Assembly (NCBI RefSeq): GCF_004571065.1
Contig: NZ_SPQN01000039.1
Location: 1 to 38,425 of the forward strand
Reading direction: 5' to 3'
Origin: Geodermatophilus sp. DF01-2
GTDB lineage: Bacteria > Actinomycetota > Actinomycetes > Mycobacteriales > Geodermatophilaceae
DNA: 38,425 nt
The position numbers were made by a program, and so were the translations under genes. The notes under the pieces were generated by a model, which saw only the letters and a list, made by a program, of their open reading frames with translations, searched no databases and was not told where the DNA came from. Shown piece after piece: positions 1 to 10,826 of the stretch; position 1 is the stretch's first letter; each line of letters opens with the position of its first letter.

Positions 1-79
1 GATCTCGGGCCGACGCCGGCTACCCGACGCCGCCGCGGCCGGCTGAGCGGCCGGCGGCCCCGCGGGCGAGGATGGCCCG

Positions 80-1315
80 GTGGCCGATACCGCGCGCACC
101 CACGACCTGGTCGTCTACGGCGCCACCGGCTTCGTCGGCCGGCTGCTCGCCGCCTACCTGGCCGGAGCCGCACCCGCCGACCTGCGCATCGCGCTGGCGG
201 GCCGGTCACGCAGCCGGCTCGAGCAGGTGCGCGGCGAGCTGCCGGCGGCCGCCCGGAGCTGGCCGTTGGTCGAGGCCGACTCCACCGACGACGCCTCGCT
301 CGCCGCACTGGCCGCGTCCACCCGGGTGCTGGCCACCACCGTCGGCCCGTACGTCCGCTACGGCCTGCCCGTCGTCGAGGCCTGCGCCCGGGCCGGCACG
401 CACTACGCCGACCTCACCGGCGAGGTGCTGTTCGTCCGCCGGGCGATCGACCGCACCGACGCGGTCGCCCGCGACACCGGTGCCCGGATCGTGCACGCCT
501 GCGGCTACGACTCCGTCCCCTCCGATCTGTCCGCCCTCCTGCTGGCCGAGCGGGCACGGGCCGACGACGCCGGCGGCCTGCGCGACGTCCAGCTGGTCGC
601 CACCGCTCGCGGCGGGGTCAGCGGCGGCACCGTCGACTCCGCCCGCGCCCAGTTCGAGGAGCTCGGTCGGGACGCCTCGGCCCGGAGGCTCGCCGGCGAC
701 CCCTACGCGCTGAGCCCCGATCGCGACGCCGAGCCGGACACCCGCCAGCCGCGCGACGCCGGCCCGCCGTCGCGCACCCCGGACGGCCGGTGGACGGCGC
801 CGTTCGTGATGGCCCCGTTCAACACCCGCGTCGTCCGGCGGAGCAACGCGTTGCAGGACTGGGCGTACGGCCGCGGGTTGCGCTACGGGGAGGTCATGGG
901 CTGCGGTCGCGGGGTTCCGGGGGCCGTCACCGCGTCCGCGGTCACGGCCGGGCTGGCCGGTTTCGCCGCCGCGATGAGCCTGCCGCCCACCCGCGGCCTG
1001 CTCGACCGGGTGCTGCCCGACCCGGGCGCCGGCCCCGGCGAACAGGCCCGCGCCCGGGGCTGGTTCCGCATGGTCGTCGACGCCACCACCGAGAGCGGCC
1101 GCCGCTACCGCGCCACCGCCGCGGGCCAGGGCGACCCGGGCTACGCCGCCACCGCCGTCATGCTCGGCGAGACCGCCCTCGCACTGGCCCTGGACGGCGA
1201 CCGGCTGCCCGGCCGGGCCGGCTCGCTCACCCCGGCCACCGCGCTGGGGTCCGTGCTGGTGCAGCGCCTACGCGCGGCCGGGCACACCTACGAGGTGGGG
1301 GAGGAGCCCCGATGA
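80..1315 (+). CDS. Saccharopine dehydrogenase-like / trans-acting enoyl reductase family protein
   Basis: A 411-residue NAD(P)-binding oxidoreductase. The N-terminus carries a Rossmann nucleotide-binding loop, GATGFVG, at residues 14-20. Further on, the run from HYADLTGE to HACGYDSVPSDL is typical of the saccharopine-dehydrogenase-like family that includes mycobacterial trans-acting enoyl reductases. These act in lipid or polyketide reduction, but the substrate here cannot be read from sequence and no polyketide synthase lies nearby. The GTG start at 80 is preferred because a GGGCGAGG-like ribosome site lies just upstream and the Rossmann strand follows at the expected distance. An ATG at 72 is in another frame. 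The stop codon overlaps the ATG of the next gene (ATGA), so the two are probably co-transcribed and translationally coupled. The family is clear; the role is not. Confidence 0.85.
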   Translation: MADTARTHDLVVYGATGFVGRLLAAYLAGAAPADLRIALAGRSRSRLEQVRGELPAAARSWPLVEADSTDDASLAALAASTRVLATTVGPYVRYGLPVVEACARAGTHYADLTGEVLFVRRAIDRTDAVARDTGARIVHACGYDSVPSDLSALLLAERARADDAGGLRDVQLVATARGGVSGGTVDSARAQFEELGRDASARRLAGDPYALSPDRDAEPDTRQPRDAGPPSRTPDGRWTAPFVMAPFNTRVVRRSNALQDWAYGRGLRYGEVMGCGRGVPGAVTASAVTAGLAGFAAAMSLPPTRGLLDRVLPDPGAGPGEQARARGWFRMVVDATTESGRRYRATAAGQGDPGYAATAVMLGETALALALDGDRLPGRAGSLTPATALGSVLVQRLRAAGHTYEVGEEPR

Positions 1316-2244
1316 CGACGCCCGACGACCTGCACCGGCTCGATTCCACCGACAGCGTGCGCCCGGTCTACCGGCGCTGGTCGCCGGGAGGCGAGGTCCG
1401 CGGCACCGTGCAGATCGTGCACGGCGCCTCCGAGCACTCCGGCCGCTACGGCCGGCTGGCCGGCGCGCTGACCGCCCGCGGCCTCGCGGTGTACGCGATG
1501 GACCTCCGTGGGCACGGCCGGACGGCGGAGACCACCGGAGCCGGCCGATTCGGCGATGGAGCCGAGGCCGAGGCCCTGCTCGCCGACGTCCGTGCGCTGC
1601 ACGCGGTCGCGGCCGCCGAGCACCCCGGCGTGCCGCGCCTCCTGCTCGGGCACTCGATGGGCTCGATCGTCGCGCTCGCCGCGGCGGAGCAGGCCGGCGG
1701 CGACCTCACCGGGCTGGCGCTGTCCGGCCCGGTCGGCGTCGCCCCGCACCTGGCGGAGTCGGTGACCGTGCTGGAGGCGTCGACCGCGGCCGGCGCCGGC
1801 GACGTCCCGCTGGACGCGCTGGGCGCCTTCAACCAGCCCTTCGAGCCGGCCCGCACCCCCTTCGACTGGCTCTCCCGCGACCCGGCCGAGGTGGACGCCT
1901 ACGTCGCCGACCCGCTGTGCGGCGACCGGATGCCGCTGACCACCGGCTACGCGGCCGGGGTCTTCGGCCTGGCGGTCCGGTCGGCCACCGAGGAGGCGAT
2001 CGCCGCGCTGCCGGACGGGCTGCCGGTGCTGCTGCTCGCCGGCCGGCGTGACCCGGTCGGCGGGGTGGACGCCGGCCAGGTCGTCGCGCTGGCGGACCTG
2101 CTGCGCGCCCGCGGCCTGCCGGTGGAGCTGCGGATCTACGACGACGCCCGCCACGAGGTCTTCAACGAGACCAACCGCGACGAGGTGACCGGCGACCTGC
2201 TGACCTGGACCGAGGCCCGCCTCGGCGGCGGCCGAGGCGGGTGA
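1312..2244 (+). CDS. Alpha/beta hydrolase, monoacylglycerol lipase-like (hydrolase_4 / S33 type)
   Basis: A 310-residue alpha/beta-fold hydrolase. The nucleophile elbow GHSMG places the catalytic serine at residue 115. The oxyanion-hole HG lies at 37-38, the acid is probably Asp247 in AGRRDPVGG, and the base His281 in DDARHEV. Length and motif spacing match bacterial monoacylglycerol lipase/lysophospholipase-type enzymes. There is no signal peptide, so it is probably cytoplasmic. The ATG sits inside the stop of the reductase gene (4-base ATGA overlap), which indicates coupled translation and perhaps a shared lipid role. Its stop codon lies in a perfect 6-1-6 palindrome, GTGACCGGGTCAC (2241-2253). 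The start is fixed by the overlap and by homology beginning a few residues later; the longer open frame upstream is a shadow of the reductase. The substrate is unknown. Confidence 0.88.
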   Translation: MTTPDDLHRLDSTDSVRPVYRRWSPGGEVRGTVQIVHGASEHSGRYGRLAGALTARGLAVYAMDLRGHGRTAETTGAGRFGDGAEAEALLADVRALHAVAAAEHPGVPRLLLGHSMGSIVALAAAEQAGGDLTGLALSGPVGVAPHLAESVTVLEASTAAGAGDVPLDALGAFNQPFEPARTPFDWLSRDPAEVDAYVADPLCGDRMPLTTGYAAGVFGLAVRSATEEAIAALPDGLPVLLLAGRRDPVGGVDAGQVVALADLLRARGLPVELRIYDDARHEVFNETNRDEVTGDLLTWTEARLGGGRGG

Positions 2245-2330
2245 CCGGGTCACAACCGGCGAATCACACTGCTGTCGTCCCAGTGACCACAGCCATGTCG
2301 CAGGGACGGCGGACCGTCGTCCACCCCACC

Positions 2331-2336
2331 TAGTGT
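2331..2336 (+). promoter_or_regulatory. Putative -10 element of a leaderless uvrC promoter
   Basis: TAGTGT fits the actinobacterial TANNNT -10 consensus and ends 7 nt before the uvrC ATG at 2344. That is the spacing expected if transcription starts at the ATG itself. No convincing Shine-Dalgarno sequence precedes the ATG, in keeping with a leaderless message. No clear -35 hexamer is visible. Confidence 0.45.
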
Positions 2337-2343
2337 GGGTCGC

Positions 2344-4428
2344 ATGCCGGACCCGTCCACGTACCGACCGGCGGTCGGCAGCATCCCGGAGTCCCCGGGG
2401 GTCTACAAGTTCCGCGACCCGGGCGGCCGGGTCGTTTACGTCGGCAAGGCCAAGAGTCTCCGGCAGCGGCTGAACAGCTACTTCGCCGACGTCGCGGGCC
2501 TGCATCCGCGCACCCGGCAGATGGTGACGACGGCGGCCAGCGTCGAGTGGACCGTCGTCGGCACCGAGGTCGAGGCCCTCCAGCTCGAGTACAACTGGAT
2601 CAAGGAGTTCGACCCGCGGTTCAACGTCCGCTACCGCGACGACAAGAGCTACCCCAGCCTCGCCGTCACGCTGAACGAGGAGTACCCGCGGCTGCAGGTG
2701 ATGCGCGGCCCCAAGCGCAAGGGTGTCCGCTACTTCGGCCCCTACGCGCACGCCTGGGCCATCCGCGAGACCCTCGACACGCTCACCCGCGTCTTCCCGG
2801 CCCGCACCTGCTCCAACGGCGTCTTCAGACGCGCCGGGCAGATCGGCCGGCCCTGCCTGCTCGGCTACATCGGCAAGTGCGCCGCCCCCTGCGTGGGGCG
2901 CGTCTCCGCCGAGGAGCACCGGGAGATCGTCGACGGCTTCTGCGACTTCATGGCCGGCCGCACCGACTCGATGGTCCGCCGCCTCGAACGCGAGATGGCC
3001 GAGGCCGCGCAGGCGTTGGAGTACGAGAAGGCCGCCCGGCTGCGCGACGACCTCGGCGCCCTCAGGCGCGCCCTGGAGAAGCAGGCCGTCGTCCTCGGCG
3101 ACGGCACCGACGCCGACGTCGTCGCCTTCGCCCAGGACGAGCTCGAGGCGTCGGTCCAGGTCTTCCACGTCCGCGGCGGGCGGGTGCGCGGCCAGCGCGG
3201 CTGGATCGTCGACAAGGTCGAGGAGGTCACCACCGGCGAGCTGGTCGAGCAGTTCCTGCTGCAGGTGTACGGGGGGTCTGGCAGCGGGGCCGAGGCCTCC
3301 GCAGAGGCGGGGGAGGCGGTGCCCAGGGAGGTGCTGGTCCCCGAGCTGCCCGACGACGCCGACGTCTACGAGGAACTCCTCAGCGAGCTCCGCGGCAGCC
3401 GCGTCTCGCTGCGGGTGCCCCAGCGCGGCGACAAGCGGGCCCTGCTGGAGACGGTCGAGCGCAACGCCAAGGAGGCCTTCGCCCGCCACCGCGTGAAGCG
3501 GGCCAGCGACCTCACCGCCCGCTCCCTGGCTCTCGCCGAGCTGCAGGAGGCCCTCGACCTGCCCGAGGCGCCGCTGCGGATCGAGTGCATCGACGTCAGC
3601 CACGTCCAGGGCACCGACGTCGTGGCGAGCATGGTCGTCTTCGAGGACGGCCTGGCGAAGAAGTCCGACTACCGCCGCTTCTCCGTCGCCTCCGGAACCG
3701 ACGACACCGCGGCGATGGCCGAGGTGGTCCGCCGCCGGTTCGCCCGCCACCTCAGGGAGGAGGCCGACCGGAAGGACGAGCAGGGGATCGCGGCGGAGGA
3801 GGGCCGCCCGCGGCGGTTCGCCTACCCGCCCAACCTGCTCGTGGTGGACGGCGGTGCGCCGCAGGTCGCCGCCGCGGCCCGGTCGCTCGACGAGCTCGGC
3901 GTCGTCGACGTCGCCGTCTGCGGGCTGGCCAAGCGGATGGAGGAGGTCTGGTTGCCGAACGAACCCGACCCCGTGGTCCTGCCGCGCACCTCCGAGGCGC
4001 TGTACCTGCTGCAGCGGGTCCGCGACGAGGCGCACCGGTTCGCGATCACCTACCACCGGCAGAAGCGGTCCACCAGCATGCTGGTCTCCCTGTTGGACGA
4101 CGTCCCCGGCCTCGGGGAGACGCGGCGGAAGGCGCTGATGAAGGAGTTCGGATCGCTCAAGCGGCTGCGGGCCGCCACCGTCGAGGAGCTGACGGCCGTC
4201 CCCGGCATCGGCCGGCGGACGGCGGAGGCGGTGCTCACCGCGGTCACCCGGCCGGACGCGGCGGAGGCGGCGGCCCAGCCACCGGGGGACGCGGCCGGGC
4301 AGCCCGCGCAGAGCGCGCCGGTCGGGGACGTCGTCGAGACGACGACCGCGCCGGTCGGCCCGGCCGAGCGCGGCACCCCCCGCAGCGGATCCGGTGCCAC
4401 CGCCGAGGTCGGCCTGGTGGCCTCGTGA
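2344..4428 (+). CDS. uvrC: Excinuclease ABC subunit C
   Basis: UvrC (694 residues) makes the dual incisions on either side of a lesion in nucleotide excision repair, in complex with UvrB. The N-terminal GIY-YIG nuclease domain shows GVYKF at 19-23 and YVGKAK at 32-37. It is followed by the cysteine-containing central region, a UVR motif at roughly 215-250 ([12 protein letters not shown]) that contacts UvrB, and the RNase H-like endonuclease domain around [12 protein letters not shown]. Two helix-hairpin-helix motifs come next ([14 protein letters not shown] and [13 protein letters not shown]). A low-complexity Ala/Pro tail of about 55 residues after the last motif is longer than usual. The ATG at 2344 was chosen over the in-frame GTG at 2335 because homologues begin MxDPxTYRPAxGSIP and the -10 element fits it. 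The stop overlaps the rapZ start (GTGA). Confidence 0.98.
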   Translation: MPDPSTYRPAVGSIPESPGVYKFRDPGGRVVYVGKAKSLRQRLNSYFADVAGLHPRTRQMVTTAASVEWTVVGTEVEALQLEYNWIKEFDPRFNVRYRDDKSYPSLAVTLNEEYPRLQVMRGPKRKGVRYFGPYAHAWAIRETLDTLTRVFPARTCSNGVFRRAGQIGRPCLLGYIGKCAAPCVGRVSAEEHREIVDGFCDFMAGRTDSMVRRLEREMAEAAQALEYEKAARLRDDLGALRRALEKQAVVLGDGTDADVVAFAQDELEASVQVFHVRGGRVRGQRGWIVDKVEEVTTGELVEQFLLQVYGGSGSGAEASAEAGEAVPREVLVPELPDDADVYEELLSELRGSRVSLRVPQRGDKRALLETVERNAKEAFARHRVKRASDLTARSLALAELQEALDLPEAPLRIECIDVSHVQGTDVVASMVVFEDGLAKKSDYRRFSVASGTDDTAAMAEVVRRRFARHLREEADRKDEQGIAAEEGRPRRFAYPPNLLVVDGGAPQVAAAARSLDELGVVDVAVCGLAKRMEEVWLPNEPDPVVLPRTSEALYLLQRVRDEAHRFAITYHRQKRSTSMLVSLLDDVPGLGETRRKALMKEFGSLKRLRAATVEELTAVPGIGRRTAEAVLTAVTRPDAAEAAAQPPGDAAGQPAQSAPVGDVVETTTAPVGPAERGTPRSGSGATAEVGLVAS

Positions 4429-5390
4429 GGGAGCTGGCGAGCGGGTCCGCGCACCTGGACGCGCCCCCGGGCCCCCCGGGCCACCCGCACAGCGACGTCA
4501 CTGCGCCGCTGGACCCGTCGACCACCGAGACGCAGCCGCTGGACGTCGTCGTCGTCACCGGCCTCTCCGGTGCCGGCAAGAACAGCGCCGGGCGGGTGCT
4601 GGAGGACCTCGGCTGGTTCGTCGTCGACAACCTGCCCCCGGCGCTGCTGCTGCCGATGGTGGAGCTCGGCGCGCGCGGCGACGTCCGGCGCTTCGCCGCC
4701 GTCGTCGACGTGCGCAGCCGGGCCTTCTCCAGCGACCTGCAGGAGGCGATCCGGGTGCTGGCCCAGGCCGGCCACCGGCCCCGGGTGGTCTACGTGCACG
4801 CCCGCGACGAGGTGCTGGTCCGCCGCTACGAGTCCAACCGGCGCGAGCACCCGCTGCAGGGCAGCGGCACGCTCACCGACGGCATCACCGCCGAGCGGGC
4901 GCTGCTCACCGGCATCGCCGGAGAGGCCGACCTCTGGGTCGACACCAGCGACCTCAACGTCCACCAGCTGCGCGCCACGTTGGAGAACGCCTTCGCCCGC
5001 GAGGGCCAGGCCCCGCCGCTGACCGCCACCGTGCTCAGCTTCGGCTTCAAGTACGGCCTGCCACTGGACGCCGACCTGGTCGTCGACGCCCGGTTCCTGC
5101 CCAATCCGCACTGGCTGCCCGAGCTGCGGCCGCACACCGGACAGGACCCGGACGTGCGGGACTACGTCCTCGGCCAGGACGACGCCCGGCCGTTCCTCGA
5201 CCGCTACACCGACGTGTTGCGGCTGCTCATCCCCGGTTACCGGCGCGAAGGCAAGCGCTACCTGACCCTCGCCGTCGGCTGCACCGGGGGGAAGCACCGC
5301 AGCGTCGCGATCGCCGAGGAGTTCGCCCGCCGGCTCCGGGCGGACGGCGTCGACGCCACCGTCCAGCACCGCGACCTGGGCCGCGAGTAG
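4425..5390 (+). CDS. rapZ: RNase adapter / nucleotide-binding protein RapZ (YvcJ family)
   Basis: RapZ-family P-loop protein, 321 residues. In enterobacteria RapZ binds GlcN6P and directs RNase E to the GlmZ sRNA. In Gram-positives the homologue YvcJ binds nucleotides, and its actinobacterial target is not settled. The P-loop is GLSGAGKN at 46-53, followed by the family signature [17 protein letters not shown]. The C-terminal domain ends in the conserved [21 protein letters not shown] stretch. The position normally held by Ser/Thr after the P-loop Lys is Asn53, with Ser54 next, which is atypical. The GTG at 4425 is the only upstream start in frame; it overlaps the uvrC stop by 4 nt and gives about 40 low-complexity residues before the P-loop. 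The stop overlaps the yvcK start by 1 nt. It belongs to the conserved rapZ-yvcK-whiA trio. Confidence 0.95.
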   Translation: MRELASGSAHLDAPPGPPGHPHSDVTAPLDPSTTETQPLDVVVVTGLSGAGKNSAGRVLEDLGWFVVDNLPPALLLPMVELGARGDVRRFAAVVDVRSRAFSSDLQEAIRVLAQAGHRPRVVYVHARDEVLVRRYESNRREHPLQGSGTLTDGITAERALLTGIAGEADLWVDTSDLNVHQLRATLENAFAREGQAPPLTATVLSFGFKYGLPLDADLVVDARFLPNPHWLPELRPHTGQDPDVRDYVLGQDDARPFLDRYTDVLRLLIPGYRREGKRYLTLAVGCTGGKHRSVAIAEEFARRLRADGVDATVQHRDLGRE

Positions 5391-6466
5391 TGGGCGGCCC
5401 GACCTCCGGCCCGGACGGGGCCCCGGCCCGGCCGCCGCGGGTCGTCGCCTTCGGCGGCGGCCACGGGTTGGCCGCCGCGCTGGCCGCCTGGCGCCGGATC
5501 ACCCACCACCTGACCGCCGTCGTCACCGTCGCCGACGACGGGGGATCCTCGGGACGGATCCGCCGGGAGATGCCGGTCCTGCCGCCCGGTGACCTGCGGA
5601 TGGCGCTGACCGCCCTGGCCGACGGCGACGACGGCACCCGGCAGATGGCGGCGCTGCTGCAGCACCGGTTCGGCGGCAGCGGCGTCCTCGCCGGCCACCC
5701 CGTGGGCAACCTGGTGCTCACCGGGCTGACCGAGATGCACGGCGGCGACACCGTCCGCGCGCTCGACGACCTGTGCCGGCTGCTCGGCGCCCGCGGCCGG
5801 GTGCTGCCCATGGCCGACGTCCCCCTCGACCTGGTCGCCCGGGTGGAGAGCACCGACCCCGACGACCCGGCGCGCATCCGCACCATCCGCGGGCAGGTGG
5901 CGATCGCCTCCACCCCCGGCCACGTGCGCGAGATCCTGGTCTCGCCGCCGGACCCGCCGGTGCACCCGGCCGTGCTCGAGGCGATCGCCGCGGCCGACGT
6001 CGTGTCGCTCGGTCCGGGCTCCTGGTACACGTCGGTACTGCCGCACCTGCTCGTCCCGCGGCTGCGTGCCGCGCTCGCCGCCAGCCGCGCCCGGGTGGTC
6101 GTCGTCCTCAACCTGGAGCCGCAGCCGGGGGAGACCGACGGCTTCTCCCCCGAGGAGCACCTGACGGTGCTGCGGTCCCACCTGCGCGGAGTGGCGTTGC
6201 ACACCGTGATCGCCGATGCAGAATCGGTGGTTGACCGCTGTGGTCTCCTGTCTGCGGTACGTGAGTGCGGTGCCGAGCTCGTCCTGGCCCCGGTCGCCGA
6301 GGACGGCGGCGTGCCGCGGCACGACCCGGCGCGCCTCGCGGCGGCACTCGGGGCGGCGGTCGGGGCGCGGCGGGGGATGGAAATCGACGAGCGGGTACCG
6401 CAACCTCAGGTGCCGGAACCGGTACGAGGGGGAGACGAAGGAGAGGCCGCCGATGGGGCCTGGTAA
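5390..6466 (+). CDS. yvcK: YvcK/CofD-like gluconeogenesis factor (CuvA)
   Basis: A 358-residue CofD-like protein of the YvcK family. Homologues are needed for growth on gluconeogenic carbon sources and for cell shape. They bind UDP-sugars; in mycobacteria the protein is called CuvA. Family motifs seen: GGGHGLAAAL from residue 22, VADDGGSSGRIRRE, LPPGDLRMAL, HPVGNLVLTGL and SLGPGSWYTSVLPHLL. The GTG start shares its G with the rapZ TAG stop (TAGTG), so translation is probably coupled. The N-terminal Gly/Pro-rich 16 residues are variable in the family. The stop lies 27 nt before whiA. Its position next to glycolytic and pentose phosphate genes fits a role at the junction of carbon flux and wall precursor supply, but that link is inference. 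Confidence 0.95.
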   Translation: MGGPTSGPDGAPARPPRVVAFGGGHGLAAALAAWRRITHHLTAVVTVADDGGSSGRIRREMPVLPPGDLRMALTALADGDDGTRQMAALLQHRFGGSGVLAGHPVGNLVLTGLTEMHGGDTVRALDDLCRLLGARGRVLPMADVPLDLVARVESTDPDDPARIRTIRGQVAIASTPGHVREILVSPPDPPVHPAVLEAIAAADVVSLGPGSWYTSVLPHLLVPRLRAALAASRARVVVVLNLEPQPGETDGFSPEEHLTVLRSHLRGVALHTVIADAESVVDRCGLLSAVRECGAELVLAPVAEDGGVPRHDPARLAAALGAAVGARRGMEIDERVPQPQVPEPVRGGDEGEAADGAW

Positions 6467-6493
6467 CCCCGGGGGGACGTGGGGGTGGACGGC

Positions 6494-8717
<2,224 letters not shown>

Positions 8718-8761
8718 CCCGCCCCGCCCACCCCCGGACCCGCCCGGCCCGTTCCCAGACG

Positions 8762-9967
8762 ATGCGCTCTCTCGACGACCTCCTCGCCGAGGGCGTCTCG
8801 GGTCGGCGCGTGCTCGTGCGCGCCGACCTGAACGTCCCCCTCGACAAGAGCCCCCGCGCGATCACCGACGACGGCCGGATCCGGGCCAGCCTGCCGACCC
8901 TGCAGGCGCTGCGGGACGCCGGCGCGCGGGTGATCGTCGCCGCCCACCTCGGCCGACCCAAGGGCGCGCCGGACCCGCAGTACTCGCTGGCGCCGGTCGC
9001 CGCGCGCCTCGGCGAGCTGCTCGGCGCCGACGTGCCCCTGGCCGCCGACGTCGCCGGCGACGACGCCCGCGCGAAGGCCGCTGCCCTCGGCGACGGCGAC
9101 GTGCTGCTGCTGGAGAACGTTCGCTTCGAGGCTGCCGAGACGTCCGAGGACGACGCCGAGCGGGGGGAGCTGGCCGACCGGCTGGCCGCCCTCGCCGACG
9201 CCTACGTCGACGACGCCTTCGGCGCGGTGCACCGCAGGCACGCGTCGGTGTACGACGTGGCGCTGCGGCTGCCGCACGTCGCCGGCCGGCTGGTGGCCAC
9301 CGAGCTCGACGTCCTCACCCGGCTGACCACCGACCCCGACCGGCCCTACGTCGTGGTGCTCGGCGGCTCCAAGGTCAGCGACAAGCTGGCCGTGATCGAG
9401 GCGCTGCTGCCCAAGGTCGACCGGCTGCTCGTCGGCGGGGGGATGTGCTTCACCTTCCTCGCCGCGCAGGGCTCCGGCGTGGGCCGCTCGCTGCTGGAGG
9501 CCGACCAGGTCGACACCTGCCGGCGGCTGCTGGCCGAGGCCGGCGACCGGATCGTGCTGCCGGTCGACGTGGTCTGCGCACCGGAGTTCAGCGCCGAGGC
9601 CGAGACGACCACCGTCCCGGTCGATCAGATCCCGGAGGGGCAGATGGGCCTCGACGTCGGCCCGCGCACCGTCGAGGCCTTCGGCCGCGAGCTGGGCGGC
9701 GCCCGGACGGTCTTCTGGAACGGCCCGATGGGCGTGTTCGAGCTGGCCCCGTTCCAGGCCGGCACCCGCGGGGTGGCCGAGGCGGTCGCCGCGGTCGACG
9801 GCCTGTCGGTCGTGGGCGGCGGCGACTCGGCCGCCGCGGTGCGCCGGCTGGGGCTCGACGAGGCCGCCTACGGCCACATCAGCACCGGCGGTGGCGCGTC
9901 GCTGGAGTACCTCGAGGGCCGGGAGCTGCCGGGCCTCGCGGTGCTCGCCGGCCGAGGGGAGGCGTAG
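8762..9967 (+). CDS. pgk: Phosphoglycerate kinase
   Basis: Phosphoglycerate kinase (401 residues) transfers phosphate from 1,3-bisphosphoglycerate to ADP. Typical elements are RADLNVPLD near the N-terminus and HLGRPKG for the triose-phosphate side. [17 protein letters not shown] and the nucleotide-side GGGDSAAAV near the C-terminus complete the set. The ATG at 8762 matches the usual [11 protein letters not shown] start; no obvious Shine-Dalgarno sequence precedes it. The TAG stop shares its last base with the tpiA GTG start, so the two are translationally coupled. Length is normal for a bacterial Pgk. Confidence 0.98.
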   Translation: MRSLDDLLAEGVSGRRVLVRADLNVPLDKSPRAITDDGRIRASLPTLQALRDAGARVIVAAHLGRPKGAPDPQYSLAPVAARLGELLGADVPLAADVAGDDARAKAAALGDGDVLLLENVRFEAAETSEDDAERGELADRLAALADAYVDDAFGAVHRRHASVYDVALRLPHVAGRLVATELDVLTRLTTDPDRPYVVVLGGSKVSDKLAVIEALLPKVDRLLVGGGMCFTFLAAQGSGVGRSLLEADQVDTCRRLLAEAGDRIVLPVDVVCAPEFSAEAETTTVPVDQIPEGQMGLDVGPRTVEAFGRELGGARTVFWNGPMGVFELAPFQAGTRGVAEAVAAVDGLSVVGGGDSAAAVRRLGLDEAAYGHISTGGGASLEYLEGRELPGLAVLAGRGEA

Positions 9968-10794
9968 TGGCACGCAAGGGGACGCCGGTCCGCCGCGAGG
10001 GCCGCCGGCCGCTGATCGCCGGCAACTGGAAGATGCACCTCACCCACCTCGAGGCGATCGGTCTGGTGCAGAAGCTGGCCTTCAGCCTCAAGGAGCCCGA
10101 GCTGGAGGCCGCCGAGGTCGTCGTCCTGCCGCCGTTCACCGCGCTGCGCAGCGTGCAGACGCTGGTGGCCGGCGACAAGCTCGAGGTCGGCTACGGCGCG
10201 CAGGACCTCTCGCTGCAGGACTCCGGCGCCTACACCGGCGAGGTCAGCGGCGCGATGCTGGCCGCGCTGGCCTGCCGGTACGTGGTGGTCGGCCACTCGG
10301 AGCGGCGCGCGCTGCACGGCGAGGACGACTCCGTGGTGGCCGGCAAGGTGCAGGCGGCGTTGCGGCACGGCCTGGTCCCGATCGTCTGCGTGGGGGAGGG
10401 GCTGGAGGTGCGCCGCGCCGGCGAGCACGTCGCCCACTGCACCGCCCAGTTGGACGCCGCGCTGGAGGGACTGGCCGCCGAGCAGCTGACCTCGCCGGGC
10501 GAGGGCACCGGGATCGTGATCGCGTACGAGCCGGTGTGGGCGATCGGCACCGGCGAGGTCGCCACGCCCGAGGACGCTCAGGAGGTGTGCGCTGCCCTAC
10601 GGTCACGGCTCGCCGAGCGTTTCGGCCCCGGGACCGCCGCTGTGGTCCGTATCCTCTACGGCGGGTCGGTGAAGGCCGCGAACACGGCCGGGATTCTGGC
10701 CGGGCCGGACGTCGACGGTGCACTCGTCGGGGGCGCGAGCCTCGACGGCGACGAGTTCGCGCAGATCTGTCGGTCAGCCGCCGACGGCAGCTGA
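9967..10794 (+). CDS. tpiA: Triosephosphate isomerase
   Basis: Triosephosphate isomerase (275 residues) interconverts dihydroxyacetone phosphate and glyceraldehyde-3-phosphate. Active-site elements seen: Lys22 in AGNWKMH, His in VVVGHSERR, and the general base Glu in [11 protein letters not shown]. The phosphate-binding loop [10 protein letters not shown] follows. The GTG start overlaps the pgk stop by one base. The protein has about 10 extra basic residues before the first strand, as in other actinobacteria. It is followed after 32 nt by a lipoprotein gene rather than directly by secG. Confidence 0.97.
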   Translation: MARKGTPVRREGRRPLIAGNWKMHLTHLEAIGLVQKLAFSLKEPELEAAEVVVLPPFTALRSVQTLVAGDKLEVGYGAQDLSLQDSGAYTGEVSGAMLAALACRYVVVGHSERRALHGEDDSVVAGKVQAALRHGLVPIVCVGEGLEVRRAGEHVAHCTAQLDAALEGLAAEQLTSPGEGTGIVIAYEPVWAIGTGEVATPEDAQEVCAALRSRLAERFGPGTAAVVRILYGGSVKAANTAGILAGPDVDGALVGGASLDGDEFAQICRSAADGS

Positions 10795-10826
10795 CCGCCG
10801 CCGCCGGCAGGCGGGGAGCGGGTGGG

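Noticed and set aside
2-46. Possible C-terminal end of an upstream gene (frame ending in TGA at 44-46)
   Set aside because: Only 14 codons are visible and another frame reads equally well; too little to support a call.
1288-4056. Very long open frame on the minus strand opposite the lipase and uvrC (over 900 codons)
   Set aside because: It is the mirror of real, recognisable genes in high-GC DNA; its product is low-complexity with no family features.
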